DNA from: Lachnospiraceae bacterium UBA3282
Lineage (GTDB): Bacteria; Bacillota; Clostridia; Lachnospirales; Lachnospiraceae
Reading direction: 5' to 3'
Assembly (NCBI GenBank): GCA_002361735.1
Contig: DETS01000113.1
Coordinates: 1 to 25,216, forward strand
Length of the DNA stretch: 25,216 bases
The number at the start of each line of letters is the position of its first letter. The stretch's first letter is position 1. Shown here in pieces: positions 6,632 through 14,767 of the stretch. The notes beneath the pieces are model-generated. The model searched no databases. It saw only the letters and a program-made list of their open reading frames with translations, and was not told where the DNA came from. A program made the translations under genes and the position numbers.

Positions 6632-7759
6632 ATGTATTCAATTATAAAAAGGGAAGTGCGTAATTACTGTAAAAACCCTCTATATTGGATTGGCATCGTT
6701 ATTATTTTTGTGATGATCTTTCCATGTGTAAGCCCCTATCTGCATACCCATTATCTCGCTAAAGGAGAAACCATTGAAAACGATTATCCGGAAACCTTTC
6801 GCAACGGGGATATCTATGAAGGCTATGTGCCGACGGAGGAAACGGAACGGCGGGAACTCTGGGAAGAACAGGTTCAGGAAATCCTACGCACCGATCTTGA
6901 GAAGACCGCTGCCGAAGCGGATGCCATCATAGCGGAAACCCGAAAAACGGATATAAAGACAGCGTGTGATCATTTGGAAAACTACGACTTTTTCAGCGCT
7001 TATTATTACTATGTAAATACCGCCTATCGCAAGGGAACCCCTGCGGAGATCAATGCTTATATCGCCGCTAAATTAACAGAAAAGCCGTTTTCCTATTATT
7101 TTTCCAAAAAATTTGCAGACTTTGCGGGACTGCATATGGGATTTTTCGCAGCGCTCCTTTTATCCGTTTTGTATTTGCAGGATACCAGAAAACATACTTA
7201 CGAACTGCTGCACACAAAACCTGTCCGCGCGGAAAGCTATCTTTTGGGAAAAGCGGGCGGCGGCTTTGCCGTCTGTCTGATCGCGCTTGCCATCTTAAAT
7301 CTGGGATACTGGCTCCTTTGCTTAGTCATGACAAAGGAGCAGGGCTTTACGGTGAGATTAACGGACTTTCTGATAGCGACTTGCCTCTATATCCTGCCAA
7401 ATATGTTGATGATCGTAAGTGTCTACAGCCTGATTGCGCTGGTATTTAAAAGTCCGCTGCCCGCAGTGCCGCTGCTGCTCCTTTATATCACCTATTCCAA
7501 TATGGGGTCTTATCGCAAGGACGGAGTTTACGGCTATTATGGCAGACCGCTTGCCATCATGGTACGGTTTCCGGGGACATTTTTTGACACCACGCCCCCG
7601 CCGATGGTCTTGTTGAACCAGTGTTTTTTGATCCTTGCCTCAATCGCGATTTTGCTGCTTGCAATCCTTTTATGGAAAAGGAGACCAGTGATGGCAGACG
7701 CAAATCTGAAATTTGCGTCGCCCCGTCACATGAATGCTCCGGAATGGAGATTATCATGA
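6632..7759 (+). CDS. ABC-2 type transporter permease 1
   Basis: A 375-aa membrane protein. The first segment is at about 16-36 (YWIGIVIIFVMIFPCV), followed by a hydrophilic extracytoplasmic region of about 110 residues rich in Glu and Tyr, then about five membrane segments between 165 and 348. This one-TM, large-loop, multi-TM layout is typical of ABC-2 export permeases. A perfect AAAGGAGG site precedes the ATG. It is the first gene of a transporter operon under the shared operator at 6577-6608, and overlaps the second permease by an ATGA (stop at 7757-7759). The extreme C-terminus encodes a perfect 9-bp hairpin in the mRNA (7697-7719). Substrate is unknown; linkage to a two-component system suggests export of, or protection from, a peptide or envelope-active compound. 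Confidence 0.82.
   Translation: MYSIIKREVRNYCKNPLYWIGIVIIFVMIFPCVSPYLHTHYLAKGETIENDYPETFRNGDIYEGYVPTEETERRELWEEQVQEILRTDLEKTAAEADAIIAETRKTDIKTACDHLENYDFFSAYYYYVNTAYRKGTPAEINAYIAAKLTEKPFSYYFSKKFADFAGLHMGFFAALLLSVLYLQDTRKHTYELLHTKPVRAESYLLGKAGGGFAVCLIALAILNLGYWLLCLVMTKEQGFTVRLTDFLIATCLYILPNMLMIVSVYSLIALVFKSPLPAVPLLLLYITYSNMGSYRKDGVYGYYGRPLAIMVRFPGTFFDTTPPPMVLLNQCFLILASIAILLLAILLWKRRPVMADANLKFASPRHMNAPEWRLS
7697..7719 (+). other. Perfect hairpin near the permease 1 / permease 2 junction
   Basis: GACGCAAAT (7697-7705) and ATTTGCGTC (7711-7719) form an uninterrupted 9-bp stem with a 5-nt loop, 36 nt before the start of the second permease. It lies inside the first permease's coding sequence. It is not followed by a T-run, so it is not an ordinary terminator; it may slow decay or tune the ratio of the two subunits. 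Confidence 0.45.
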
Positions 7760-8415
7760 GAAAAGAATATAAAATCATTCTGCCGTTTTATAAAATGGCT
7801 TACGCGGTCTGCTTTATGATCCTTCTCAGTCTGATCAGAGGCGTGTATGTCAGCTATGAAATCGGCATTGCCTTAGAGCCGCCGATCGCCATCCTTACAG
7901 CGGTGTTCTGTGCAGACACCTATGTCACGGAAATCATCACCAAGCGTTCTGAAGTCTGGCGGCTGTATCCTCTGAAAAAGAAACTGCTTGCCATCTACAC
8001 ACGGCTGTTTTTGCAGATATTGTTTCTATTTTTGCTCGCGGCGGCAGGGTACGGATTGTTTCTCCTTTTTCAAAGACCGACTTTTTCCGTAAATGCCGTA
8101 CAGGAGACCGCACAATTTTTAGTATTCCTTGCAAGTATAATAATCACGATTGCTTTTTGGGGCATTTTAGCAAACACTCTTGCCTGCATGTTTCGTAATA
8201 TGTGGTCGGCGATCGGTATCTGCCTGATCCTATGGCTTCTGACAAATTCCAGTTTGGGGATACACTATCTGGGAAAATGGAATGTGTTTTCCTACACATT
8301 CAGGGAGATGGAAAACGGCGGCGATTACAACTGGCTATGCGGGAAAGTTGTCAGCATTTTTCTGGGAACCGCGGCGATGGCAGCGCTTCCCACAATAATG
8401 AAACAAAAAAGATAA
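7756..8415 (+). CDS. ABC transporter permease 2
   Basis: A 219-aa integral membrane protein with about six membrane segments (first near 14-35, last near 195-212) and short loops. No catalytic motif is visible. The chosen start at 7756 overlaps the stop of permease 1 as ATGA and has GGAG 6 nt upstream; an ATG four codons earlier lacks a good site. It looks like the smaller, shorter-loop partner of permease 1, as in heterodimeric ABC exporters of the LanFEG kind, but similarity to any named family is not strong enough to claim. A 130-nt A-rich gap separates it from the ATPase gene. Confidence 0.75.
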   Translation: MRKEYKIILPFYKMAYAVCFMILLSLIRGVYVSYEIGIALEPPIAILTAVFCADTYVTEIITKRSEVWRLYPLKKKLLAIYTRLFLQILFLFLLAAAGYGLFLLFQRPTFSVNAVQETAQFLVFLASIIITIAFWGILANTLACMFRNMWSAIGICLILWLLTNSSLGIHYLGKWNVFSYTFREMENGGDYNWLCGKVVSIFLGTAAMAALPTIMKQKR

Positions 8416-8545
8416 AGCGTAGAAACCCATCAGAAAACAGCACGCAAAAATACACAAAGAGCAGCACACGGAAACAAGGAAATAAAAAAAAGCTTCATGA
8501 AAAAGTGAGATAAACAAACATTATCGCAGCATAAAGGAGAATACC

Positions 8546-9424
8546 ATGGGAATCAAAATAAAAGATTTAACGGTAACATTTAAGAATCAGGTAATCGCAA
8601 TCCGTCATGCCAATCTGGAAATCCCGAAAGGCATTTACGGGCTGTTAGGGGAAAATGGCGCGGGAAAAACGACGCTGATGCGGGTGCTTACGACAATACT
8701 TGCCCCCACAAACGGCACCGTGACCCTAGACGGCATCCCCTACCGCAAAGAAAATTATGAAAAGATACAGAAAAAGATCGGCTATCTGCCGCAGGAGATC
8801 GACCTGTATCCGAATTTAACAGTGCAGGAGTGTCTGGAATATATGGGAAATTTATCAGGCATCCCCAAACGGATATGCAAAGAACGCATCCAAAATTTAT
8901 TGGAAAAAACCAGCCTGACCGAACACCGCAAAAAGAAGATCCGACAGTTGTCCGGCGGTATGAAACGACGGGTAGGATTGATTCAGGCACTCTTAAACGA
9001 GCCGGAATTTTTGATCGTTGATGAGCCCACAACAGGTCTCGATCCGGAAGAACGCATCCGCATCCGCAACCTGCTGGTGGATTTTTCGGAAGGACGCACC
9101 GTTTTGTTTTCGACGCATGTGGTGGAAGATCTGGCGGCGACTTGTAATCAGCTTGCCGTTATGAAAAAGGGAGAATTTCTCTATGCGGGGAGCATGAAAG
9201 ACTTGCTGGCACAGGCAAACGGACATGTCTGGACCTGTAAAGCGGCGGACGAGATTACCGCAAGGGAATTGGAAAAAAAGTATCATATATCGTCAAAACA
9301 GTATGTGGGAGGCGAATTGCAGTTACGGCTGATCAGCGAGCGGCCGCCGCAGGTGGAATGCCGCGTTTGTTCGGCAACGCTTGAGGATGCGTATATTTAT
9401 ATGACCAATAAAAAATCGAGATGA
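8546..9424 (+). CDS. ABC transporter ATP-binding protein
   Basis: A 292-aa ATPase of the CcmA/drug-export type. Walker A GENGAGKT at 35-42, Q-loop Gln83 in YLPQE, signature LSGGMK at 135-140, Walker B FLIVDEP at 155-161 with the GLDP D-loop following, and switch His191 in LFSTH. Residues from about 215 onward form a C-terminal accessory region. AAGGAG lies upstream of the ATG at 8546. It is placed last, after both permeases, with a 130-nt gap in which no clear promoter or terminator is seen, so it is most likely in the same transcript. It should energise the two permeases by ATP hydrolysis at the inner face of the membrane. Confidence 0.95.
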   Translation: MGIKIKDLTVTFKNQVIAIRHANLEIPKGIYGLLGENGAGKTTLMRVLTTILAPTNGTVTLDGIPYRKENYEKIQKKIGYLPQEIDLYPNLTVQECLEYMGNLSGIPKRICKERIQNLLEKTSLTEHRKKKIRQLSGGMKRRVGLIQALLNEPEFLIVDEPTTGLDPEERIRIRNLLVDFSEGRTVLFSTHVVEDLAATCNQLAVMKKGEFLYAGSMKDLLAQANGHVWTCKAADEITARELEKKYHISSKQYVGGELQLRLISERPPQVECRVCSATLEDAYIYMTNKKSR

Positions 9425-9440
9425 TGGTATGTATATGTCT

Positions 9441-9483
9441 GGTAGTTATAAAGCACACTAAATCAGTATATAATCAAACTACC
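9441..9483 (+). promoter_or_regulatory. Candidate promoter of the acetyltransferase flanked by a 7-bp inverted repeat
   Basis: A perfect TATAAT at 9469-9474 has TTATAA 17 nt upstream (9446-9451, weak -35). The region is bracketed by GGTAGTT (9441-9447) and its exact complement AACTACC (9477-9483), 29 nt apart and centred between the two promoter boxes. This could be an operator, but a 7-bp match is short. Confidence 0.4.
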
Positions 9484-9538
9484 TGCTATTGGGGAAAAAT
9501 ACGGCATGTTTTCTATCTTACAACACGGAGGTAATACC

Positions 9539-10138
9539 ATGACGGAATTAGAAAAATGTATGGCAGGAGAAATTTATGACTGCCACAATGAGGCTTTTTT
9601 GTATCTGAAAGAAGAAACAAGGCGGCTGTTAAGAGAATATAATTCCCTAAGATATGAGCAGAAGGAAGAAAAACAAGATATTCTTAACAGGCTGTTTCAT
9701 CAAATCGATACAAATGTATCCGTAGCGCAGCCCTTTCTTTGCGATTACGGAACGAATATTTCTTTGGGGAGCAATGTGTCAATCAACATGAATTGTACCT
9801 TTGTGGACTGCAATAAAATTGAAATCGGAGATAATGTACTGATTGCTTCCAATGTGCAGCTTTATACGGCAACACACCCTGTCGAACTGTCAGAAAGGCT
9901 TACACCAAACTGGAATATGGAAACAGGACAGTATTTTTGCCGTACCTACGCATTACCCATAAAAATTGGGAGCGGCTGCTGGCTGGGCGGCGGTGTAATT
10001 GTCCTTCCGGGTGTAACAATAGGTGCGGGTTCGGTTATAGGAGCCGGAAGCGTTGTCACAAAAGATATACCGGAAAACTCACTGGCGGTAGGCAATCCTT
10101 GTCGTGTCATACGAAAGATCAATGGAGAAACTATGTAA
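9539..10138 (+). CDS. maa: Maltose/galactoside O-acetyltransferase (LacA/Maa/NodL family)
   Basis: A 199-aa left-handed beta-helix acetyltransferase that moves acetyl from acetyl-CoA to a sugar hydroxyl in the cytosol. The N-terminal MTELEKCMAGEIYDC block and the helical Mac domain (to about residue 55) are diagnostic. Hexapeptide repeats run from about 70 to 185 (IEIGDNVLIASNV, IKIGSGCWLGGGVIVLPGVTIG and others). Catalytic His113 lies in YTATHPV, and GNPCRVIRKI closes the fold. GGAGG lies 6 nt before the ATG at 9539; an in-frame ATG at 9506 has no such site. The gene stands alone, followed by a convergent membrane protease. The exact sugar acceptor is not predictable. Confidence 0.93.
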   Translation: MTELEKCMAGEIYDCHNEAFLYLKEETRRLLREYNSLRYEQKEEKQDILNRLFHQIDTNVSVAQPFLCDYGTNISLGSNVSINMNCTFVDCNKIEIGDNVLIASNVQLYTATHPVELSERLTPNWNMETGQYFCRTYALPIKIGSGCWLGGGVIVLPGVTIGAGSVIGAGSVVTKDIPENSLAVGNPCRVIRKINGETM

Positions 10139-10224
10139 TGTGTGTCATTGCATTTACTCCTCTCCGGAACTTTTGAGAAAGTTGAGAGTGGTTTCTCGGC
10201 TTTGCGTTTCTTCTCGCTCTGCTT

Positions 10225-10989
10225 TTATTTTTTGCGAATCATATAAATACCATATAGTCCTAATAACAAATACATTGATAAACAGCAAAGCAAGCCTATT
10301 GTCGGATATTGATTACTTTTAGAAAAGCAGAAAGGGATGCCGCACAAATCCACTATAAAATGTAAAATAATCGGTATCCATAAATTTCGGGTTTTGACAT
10401 AAACCGCTCCAAAGTAAATCCCTAATGCGGCAGCCCAAACAGCTTTGCATATAATCGTCAAAATCGGTTGCCCAAGTGCGCCAAAAATATGTCCAAACCC
10501 AAATAGTGCAGATGATATCATAACCGCAAATAATGCGGCATTATTTCGTTTGCCGAACCATTTTTCAATGATATTCTGCAGCAATCCTCTCAGATAAATT
10601 TCTTCCATTACTGCAACACCTATGTAATACACAATGCCTTCTACAATCACTCTATATATTGTCGGCTTATGATTGAATGGTGAAAGCCCTATGCAAAAAG
10701 CAATTGCCACTATAAGCGTAGCAGCAAGGGAAGGAATACCATATTTCTTCAAATCATTCGGAATATTTTGAAATCGTAATCCAAAATTCCACTCTTTTAT
10801 AATGGTTTTTTTGCATATATAACATAAAGCAAAAGCCAATACAAAATTTATCATCAAGGAGAAATAAATCGGTTCAATATCCCTAATTTGTATATTGCAG
10901 AATAAAGCCGCAGGTAATGCGGTCATTTCCATAAATGTCATTATGATTGTCAGTATAATAACACTGATTGAAATGCGTTTGTTTATCAT
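10225..10989 (-). CDS. CPBP/CAAX family intramembrane metalloprotease
   Basis: A 254-aa membrane protein with about seven to eight membrane segments. The active-site motifs of the CPBP (Abi) family are present: EE at 129-130 with R134 in MEEIYLRG, His167 in FGFGHIFGA, and His210/Asp214 in ILHFIVD. Such proteins may process peptides, for example in bacteriocin self-immunity, though most have no proven substrate. GGAG lies about 12 nt before the ATG, a rather long spacing. The gene is AT-richer than the flanking tad and fumarase regions and is bounded by a convergent acetyltransferase and by a strong hairpin at 11074-11097, consistent with an accessory insertion. Confidence 0.88.
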   Translation of the reverse strand: MINKRISISVIILTIIMTFMEMTALPAALFCNIQIRDIEPIYFSLMINFVLAFALCYICKKTIIKEWNFGLRFQNIPNDLKKYGIPSLAATLIVAIAFCIGLSPFNHKPTIYRVIVEGIVYYIGVAVMEEIYLRGLLQNIIEKWFGKRNNAALFAVMISSALFGFGHIFGALGQPILTIICKAVWAAALGIYFGAVYVKTRNLWIPIILHFIVDLCGIPFCFSKSNQYPTIGLLCCLSMYLLLGLYGIYMIRKK

Positions 10990-11073
10990 AGTTTTAATAG
11001 ACTCCTGTGCTTTGCGGCTTCTCTGCCATTAAACAATACCATTCGATTCTTCAAAAGGTTTATCATCAAACCA

Positions 11074-11097
11074 AGGGGTTCCCTAAAGGGAACCCCT
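11074..11097 (-). terminator. Hairpin terminator after the Rpn gene
   Basis: AGGGGTTCCC (11074-11083) and GGGAACCCCT (11088-11097) form a perfect 10-bp GC-rich stem with a TAAA loop. On the minus strand it starts 7 nt after the Rpn gene ends at 11104 and is followed by TGGTTTGATG, only a weak T-tract. On the plus strand it is followed by GTAGTTTTATCTG. It is best read as the Rpn transcript terminator. Confidence 0.65.
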
Positions 11098-11103
11098 GTA
11101 GTT

Positions 11104-11916
11104 TTATCTGTTTTTCCATTCCTGATATCCTGCCTCAAATTCTACCGGTGTCAGATTTGTCCGCTTAACAGCCTCTGTCACGGATATCACACCGTCAGAA
11201 ACGAGGGAATAGAGTGTATGCAAAATTCCTTCTGTGCGTCCTGCCTCCCTTTCTTCTAACCTGATATGGTGCAGCGTCATATAACTCACCTCCCATTCCT
11301 CATGTCCCCTGGACTTTTCGACCAGTGAATCCAACTCCCTTGTATATGCGTCTGTCGGCTCCTGCCCGGAGAGATACTCCAGAAAGGCTGCCAGATCCGC
11401 CTCTATCCCGGTCTTGTCTCCTGACGCATTGAGGAATACTTTTACCGTCTCATCCCCCAAAATGAGTCCGAAGTCTTCTCTACATCTGCTCTCAAATGTA
11501 TATATGCTCCTGCCTCGATCAAACGGATCTGAGAGACAGATGAAGATGATATAACTCCTCTTAAGCTGGCGATAAGCGGCGCCCTTTTCAATCAGGTTCA
11601 GATCAAGCATTCCCTGATAGTAGCGTGACCGCTTTGGCAAGTCTTTATTGAGGGTGGTCTGCATCTCGATATCGTATACCTCGTCATCTCCCTCAAGATA
11701 CACATCCAGTCTTACGCCCTTGCCGTCCTCGGTGATCCGGATTGCCTTCTGTATCTCCGGTTGTTCAGGATCTTCCACGGGCCTGATCATCCGTATCTTA
11801 CGTCCCAGGATCATCTCCAGAAGCTTTCTGCAGACATCCGGATTCGTCTGCATAATCTTTCCAAACAAAAAGTCATCCGACAGTTTTAAGTCCTTATAGG
11901 CTTTGATATTTGCCAT
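11104..11916 (-). CDS. Rpn family PD-(D/E)XK nuclease / transposase-like protein
   Basis: A 270-aa member of the Rpn (recombination-promoting nuclease, also called PDDEXK_2 transposase-like) family. The opening LKLSDDFLFGKIM is typical. The nuclease core has Asp71 in VRLDVYLEG and Glu84-x-Gln86 in YDIEMQTT, followed by RSRYYQGMLD, the conserved R..YY motif. The C-terminal part (about 195-270) is helical and includes a short EAGRTEGILHTLYSLVSDG segment often seen in these proteins. GAGG lies 8 nt before the ATG. These genes are frequent and variable in gut Clostridia; a role in DNA cleavage, recombination or phage defence is suggested by family knowledge only. The promoter at 12086-12114 would give a leader of about 160 nt. 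Confidence 0.9.
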   Translation of the reverse strand: MANIKAYKDLKLSDDFLFGKIMQTNPDVCRKLLEMILGRKIRMIRPVEDPEQPEIQKAIRITEDGKGVRLDVYLEGDDEVYDIEMQTTLNKDLPKRSRYYQGMLDLNLIEKGAAYRQLKRSYIIFICLSDPFDRGRSIYTFESRCREDFGLILGDETVKVFLNASGDKTGIEADLAAFLEYLSGQEPTDAYTRELDSLVEKSRGHEEWEVSYMTLHHIRLEEREAGRTEGILHTLYSLVSDGVISVTEAVKRTNLTPVEFEAGYQEWKNR

Positions 11917-12085
11917 TTCTTGTTCCTCACTTTCTCTATATTATACTTTACTGCCATTAAATATAACCAGAGAAAGCGCGGACTCCCGCCGATGTTTTTG
12001 AGGGATCACCCTTCTTTTTACTGTACGCACCACCCTTTGATATGCGCACTTAAAAATTGAAATTACTATTATTATGATTGGTTAT

Positions 12086-12114
12086 ATTATAGCATTTGAT
12101 CAGAAGCGGCGCAA
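12086..12114 (-). promoter_or_regulatory. Candidate promoter of the Rpn gene
   Basis: Minus strand TTGCGC (12114-12109), 17 nt, perfect TATAAT (12091-12086). It lies in the 245-nt gap 11917-12161, in which no gene is seen. The predicted start near 12079 gives a leader of about 163 nt that includes a GGGTGATCCC palindrome but no recognised riboswitch. Confidence 0.5.
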
Positions 12115-12161
12115 TAAATAGTCACATACCTCTGCACCTAATATAGCGAATAAAACTGATT

Positions 12162-12614
12162 CTAACTCGTTTTTTCCAGATACACAAATCTTAACTCGTC
12201 CGTAATCTGTTCTCCGCAAAAAATATGATAGCCTAATCTTTCATATAATTCGATATTCTTTTTACTTTTGGAACTGGTAAAAAGCTCATATCGTTGCTTC
12301 GGATATTCGTTTTCGATTGCAAGCAAAAGCTGTGTGCCAATTCCCTGCCGCTGCTTTTCGGGATGCACCATTAACTTTCCTATAAAAACAGTGCCCTTAT
12401 CGAAATGCGCTCTAACAGACCCGATTATAATATCAGTCTCGTCTACCGCCTTCAAAATAATACCGTTTTCGTATTCGCTTTCCACCTCTGCTAACGTTTG
12501 CTTTAGCGGCGGAATATCGGGATCTTGAAACAGTTTAGCTTCGCTTTGATAAGCAAGATATTGCAGATTCAAAATTTTTTGCAGGTCTGATTTTGTTGCT
12601 TTCTCTATTGTCAT
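12162..12614 (-). CDS. GNAT family N-acetyltransferase
   Basis: A 150-aa acetyl-CoA-dependent acetyltransferase. The GNAT core is recognisable: ATKSDLQKILNLQ at the N-terminus, strand IIGSVRAHF, then the acetyl-CoA loop KLMVHPEKQRQGIGTQLL (Q/R-x-x-G-x-G/A), and the C-terminal ELYERLGYHIF strand-helix. The ATG at 12614 is preferred because GGAGG lies 7 nt upstream; a GTG two codons earlier would touch the ribosome site. The acceptor cannot be predicted. It is divergent from the cupin gene, with only a 104-nt shared upstream region. Confidence 0.92.
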   Translation of the reverse strand: MTIEKATKSDLQKILNLQYLAYQSEAKLFQDPDIPPLKQTLAEVESEYENGIILKAVDETDIIIGSVRAHFDKGTVFIGKLMVHPEKQRQGIGTQLLLAIENEYPKQRYELFTSSKSKKNIELYERLGYHIFCGEQITDELRFVYLEKTS

Positions 12615-12645
12615 TTTCACTCCTCCAACTTCGCAATTTTATCCA

Positions 12646-12673
12646 ATCACAACTCCTTCATCTCTTTTACAAT
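12646..12673 (+). promoter_or_regulatory. Weak candidate promoter of the cupin gene
   Basis: ATCACA (12646-12651, 4 of 6) and TACAAT (12668-12673, 5 of 6) are spaced by 16 nt, upstream of the AAAGGAGG site at 12703-12710. It is the best match in the gap between the divergent GNAT and cupin genes. Confidence 0.3.
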
Positions 12674-12718
12674 ACAATCACCGAAAACAAAAACACAAAA
12701 CAAAGGAGGACAAAAGAT

Positions 12719-13108
12719 ATGAACAACACTACATTTTTCGCTTTTGACAACGGTTCTCTCAGGCTGCCATCATCGACTGTGAAATTCGCGGACATTCCCT
12801 GGTCAAAACATCCTGAATTTGACGGCGTGGAACTCAAACACATCGTCACCGCCAAGGAAACATCAGGGCAGTTCAGCTATCACCTTGTCCGCATCGCACC
12901 TGACAAAAAGATTGGTAATCATACCCACAAGACACAGTTGGAAACACATGAGGTCATCGCAGGTTCCGGGGTCTGTATCCATGACGACGCTGCCATTTCT
13001 TATGACACAGGTGTCATTTCTATTCTGCCGGCAGGCGTGCCGCATGAAGTGACTGCGGGAAGTGAAGGGCTTTTCCTATTCGCCAAATTCATTCCCGCAC
13101 TGTGTTAA
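12719..13108 (+). CDS. Cupin domain protein
   Basis: A 129-aa single-domain cupin. Metal-ligand motif 1 is seen in GNHTHKTQLETHEV (two His spaced HxH, then Glu four residues later) and motif 2 in LPAGVPHEV. The start at 12719 follows a perfect AAAGGAGG at 12703-12710. No signal peptide is present, so it acts in the cytosol; the substrate is unknown. It is convergent with an AraC-type regulator whose own N-terminal sensor domain is also cupin-like; the pair may move and work together, but this is inferred only from position. Confidence 0.88.
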   Translation: MNNTTFFAFDNGSLRLPSSTVKFADIPWSKHPEFDGVELKHIVTAKETSGQFSYHLVRIAPDKKIGNHTHKTQLETHEVIAGSGVCIHDDAAISYDTGVISILPAGVPHEVTAGSEGLFLFAKFIPALC

Positions 13109-13194
13109 TATACGTCACTTTTTACCTGCAAACACATTGCATTAAGCAAAGTGCAGGCACAAATCCCACAGTTGAAAGTGCAATTCTCAATCAT

Positions 13195-13917
13195 TCATAA
13201 CAGGCAGCGCTTATATTCCCTCGGCGTGAGTCTGACAATCTTTTGAAAGCATCTGTCGAAGTGGCTCTGGTCGCAAAAACCTGCGGCATAGGCTGCTTCG
13301 ATTACGCTTTCTCCCTGTTCCAATAATCTCTGTGCCTTTCTCACCCGACACTGTATCTGAAACTGATGCGGCGTCAAACCGCAGACCGCCTTAAACTGCC
13401 GAATCATATGATAAGGGCTGATCCCGATATGATGTGCCATTTCTTTAATCGAAAAAGCATTCTCAGGCGATGACAAAATCAACTGTTTCAACCGCCTGAC
13501 GTCTGCTGCTGCCATCTCTGTTCCGTCTTCATGAGATACCTTGTCCGCTGTTTGGCTATCCCGATCAGACATTCTACCCGCTGTCTTTCCATTGACCGCG
13601 CTGAATGCTCTGACCACCACATTTCTGCTGTCTTCATCAACCATTTTGTCAACAGCCACACAAAGGCACACCATAGAATATGGCGTATCTCCGACTGTCA
13701 CAATCGCATGAGACGTATCGGGCGGAATGCAGAAATGCTCACCTGCCTGATATTGTCTCTTTGTCCCATCACATATTATGCACAGTATTCCCTCAAGGAG
13801 AAACCCGAACGTCATATGCGCGGTATGCGTATGACTGGGATAAGACATGGTGGCATCTTTATAATAAATACATTCTATATGCTCATTCTTTTGACTATAT
13901 TGAATATGGCTTTGCAT
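13195..13917 (-). CDS. AraC family transcriptional regulator with cupin sensor domain
   Basis: A 240-aa regulator. The N-terminal half (about 15-100) is a cupin-like sensor, with SHTHTAHMTFGFLLEG and a following GEHFCIPPDTSHAI. A polar linker rich in Asp, Ser and Gln (about 110-140) precedes two helix-turn-helix motifs: SIKEMAHHIGISPYHMIRQFK and then EAAYAAGFCDQSHFDRCFQK with LTPREYKR at the end, the standard AraC pair. The start at 13917 has GGAG 6 nt upstream; an ATG four codons earlier has no ribosome site. It is convergent with the cupin gene across an 86-nt gap that contains a loose CCTGCA...TGCAGG hairpin but no T-run. Confidence 0.93.
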   Translation of the reverse strand: MQSHIQYSQKNEHIECIYYKDATMSYPSHTHTAHMTFGFLLEGILCIICDGTKRQYQAGEHFCIPPDTSHAIVTVGDTPYSMVCLCVAVDKMVDEDSRNVVVRAFSAVNGKTAGRMSDRDSQTADKVSHEDGTEMAAADVRRLKQLILSSPENAFSIKEMAHHIGISPYHMIRQFKAVCGLTPHQFQIQCRVRKAQRLLEQGESVIEAAYAAGFCDQSHFDRCFQKIVRLTPREYKRCLL

Positions 13918-13983
13918 AGTTTTCTCCATTTCTACGCTGCTTTTTGCGAGAGCGCGCGCTGAGAATTTCTTCTCACGCTAACC

Positions 13984-14552
13984 TTATAAATACTTTTCGA
14001 TTGTCCCCTGTTCGATCACCTTTTTCCCAATCAGCGTAATCGCCTGCTTCGGACAAATATTGACACAGCGATAGCACATTGTGCATCTTTCTTCCGCCAC
14101 CGCTCTGCCTTTTTCTATTCTCAGATTTTTCATCGGGCAGGAATCTGCGCATTTACCGCATCCGATACATTTGGCGGAATCAACCTTTAATCTGTCCGAA
14201 TAGTTCCGCGTCTTATGATAAAAATAAAGCCGCTGACCAAGTAACCCCGCCATGCGATACCAAAATCCAATCCCTTCCTGCGGCGGCTTTCCATTTTTTA
14301 TTTCGCGCACAGCTTTGTGAATCTTTTGCTCCGCCACAAATTCCGATGATCATCGACAAAATCCGCAACCATTTTCGGGAGATTACTGTACTGTACCGAA
14401 TAAGCAAAAATCAATTCTTCCGCCGCTTCTATGTATTTGGTAACAGCCGCATCCTCAAGCGGATACGCCCTCGCTTTTTTGTCGTATTCATGTAAAAATA
14501 CTTCGACTGCATGCTTGGAATTTCCGGTTCCGCTGAAATAGATTCCTGTCAT
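13984..14552 (-). pseudogene. EFR1-type flavodoxin/ferredoxin, broken by internal deletion
   Basis: The remnant of a gene for a flavodoxin fused to a two-cluster ferredoxin. The 5' part (14552 to about 14340) encodes YFSGTGNSKHAVEVF, the FMN phosphate loop, and continues through QYSNLPKMVADFVDDHRNLW. It then runs out of frame and stops at 14298. The 3' part, in another frame from about 14342 to 13984, encodes EQKIHKAVREIKNGKPPQEG and two ferredoxin motifs CIGCGKCADSCP and CTMCYRCVNICP. Intact relatives carry a further stretch between these blocks (MGLFSGDG..., LHLKMPD...), absent here. So a segment, not a multiple of three, has been lost near 14335-14345. The original start has AGGAG 8 nt upstream. 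The ferredoxin half could still be made from a GTG at 14337 but has no ribosome site. Confidence 0.8.
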
Positions 14553-14581
14553 TTTATAATCTCCTGTTTCCGCAATAAAAA

Positions 14582-14755
14582 CTAATCCTGCAGCCCCTTA
14601 TTGATTCTCGCTTTAATCTTCTCAATCTTCTTCAATGCTTCTTCTGTTTTTTGAGATGTTATCAGTTCTTCCACTTCCTCCCAATTTTCAAGCTGTCCCC
14701 GCAAATTATCTTTCCACTGATTATCTGTCATTCCCATGGTTTCTTCTGTCTTCAT
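14582..14755 (-). CDS. Small acidic helical protein of unknown function (57 aa)
   Basis: A 57-residue ORF starting MKTEETMGMTDNQWKDNLRG and ending KARINKGLQD. It is rich in Glu, Lys and Trp-containing helices (GQLENWEEVEELI, ALKKIEKIK) with no Cys or membrane segment. GGAG lies 9 nt before the ATG. It begins 12 nt after the stop of the 59-aa gene upstream, so the two form an operon under the promoter at 14989-15017, with the EFR1 pseudogene 29 nt downstream. I do not recognise a family with certainty; similar short proteins are common in Lachnospiraceae genomes. Confidence 0.65.
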   Translation of the reverse strand: MKTEETMGMTDNQWKDNLRGQLENWEEVEELITSQKTEEALKKIEKIKARINKGLQD

Positions 14756-14767
14756 CTCTTTTTTCTC

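Noticed and set aside
8416..8545. Possible small gene or terminator in the gap between permease 2 and the ATPase
   Set aside because: Only A-rich sequence and a TTCATGAA palindrome are seen; no convincing ORF, terminator stem with T-run, or promoter.
10139..10224. Possible bidirectional terminator between the convergent acetyltransferase and CPBP genes
   Set aside because: AACTTT-TGAG-AAAGTT and GAGAAA...TTTCTC stems are short and AT-rich with no adjoining T-run on either strand; not strong enough to annotate.
13109..13194. Hairpin CCTGCA...TGCAGG between cupin and AraC genes
   Set aside because: Large loop with only a 4-bp inner stem and no T-run; weak as a terminator.
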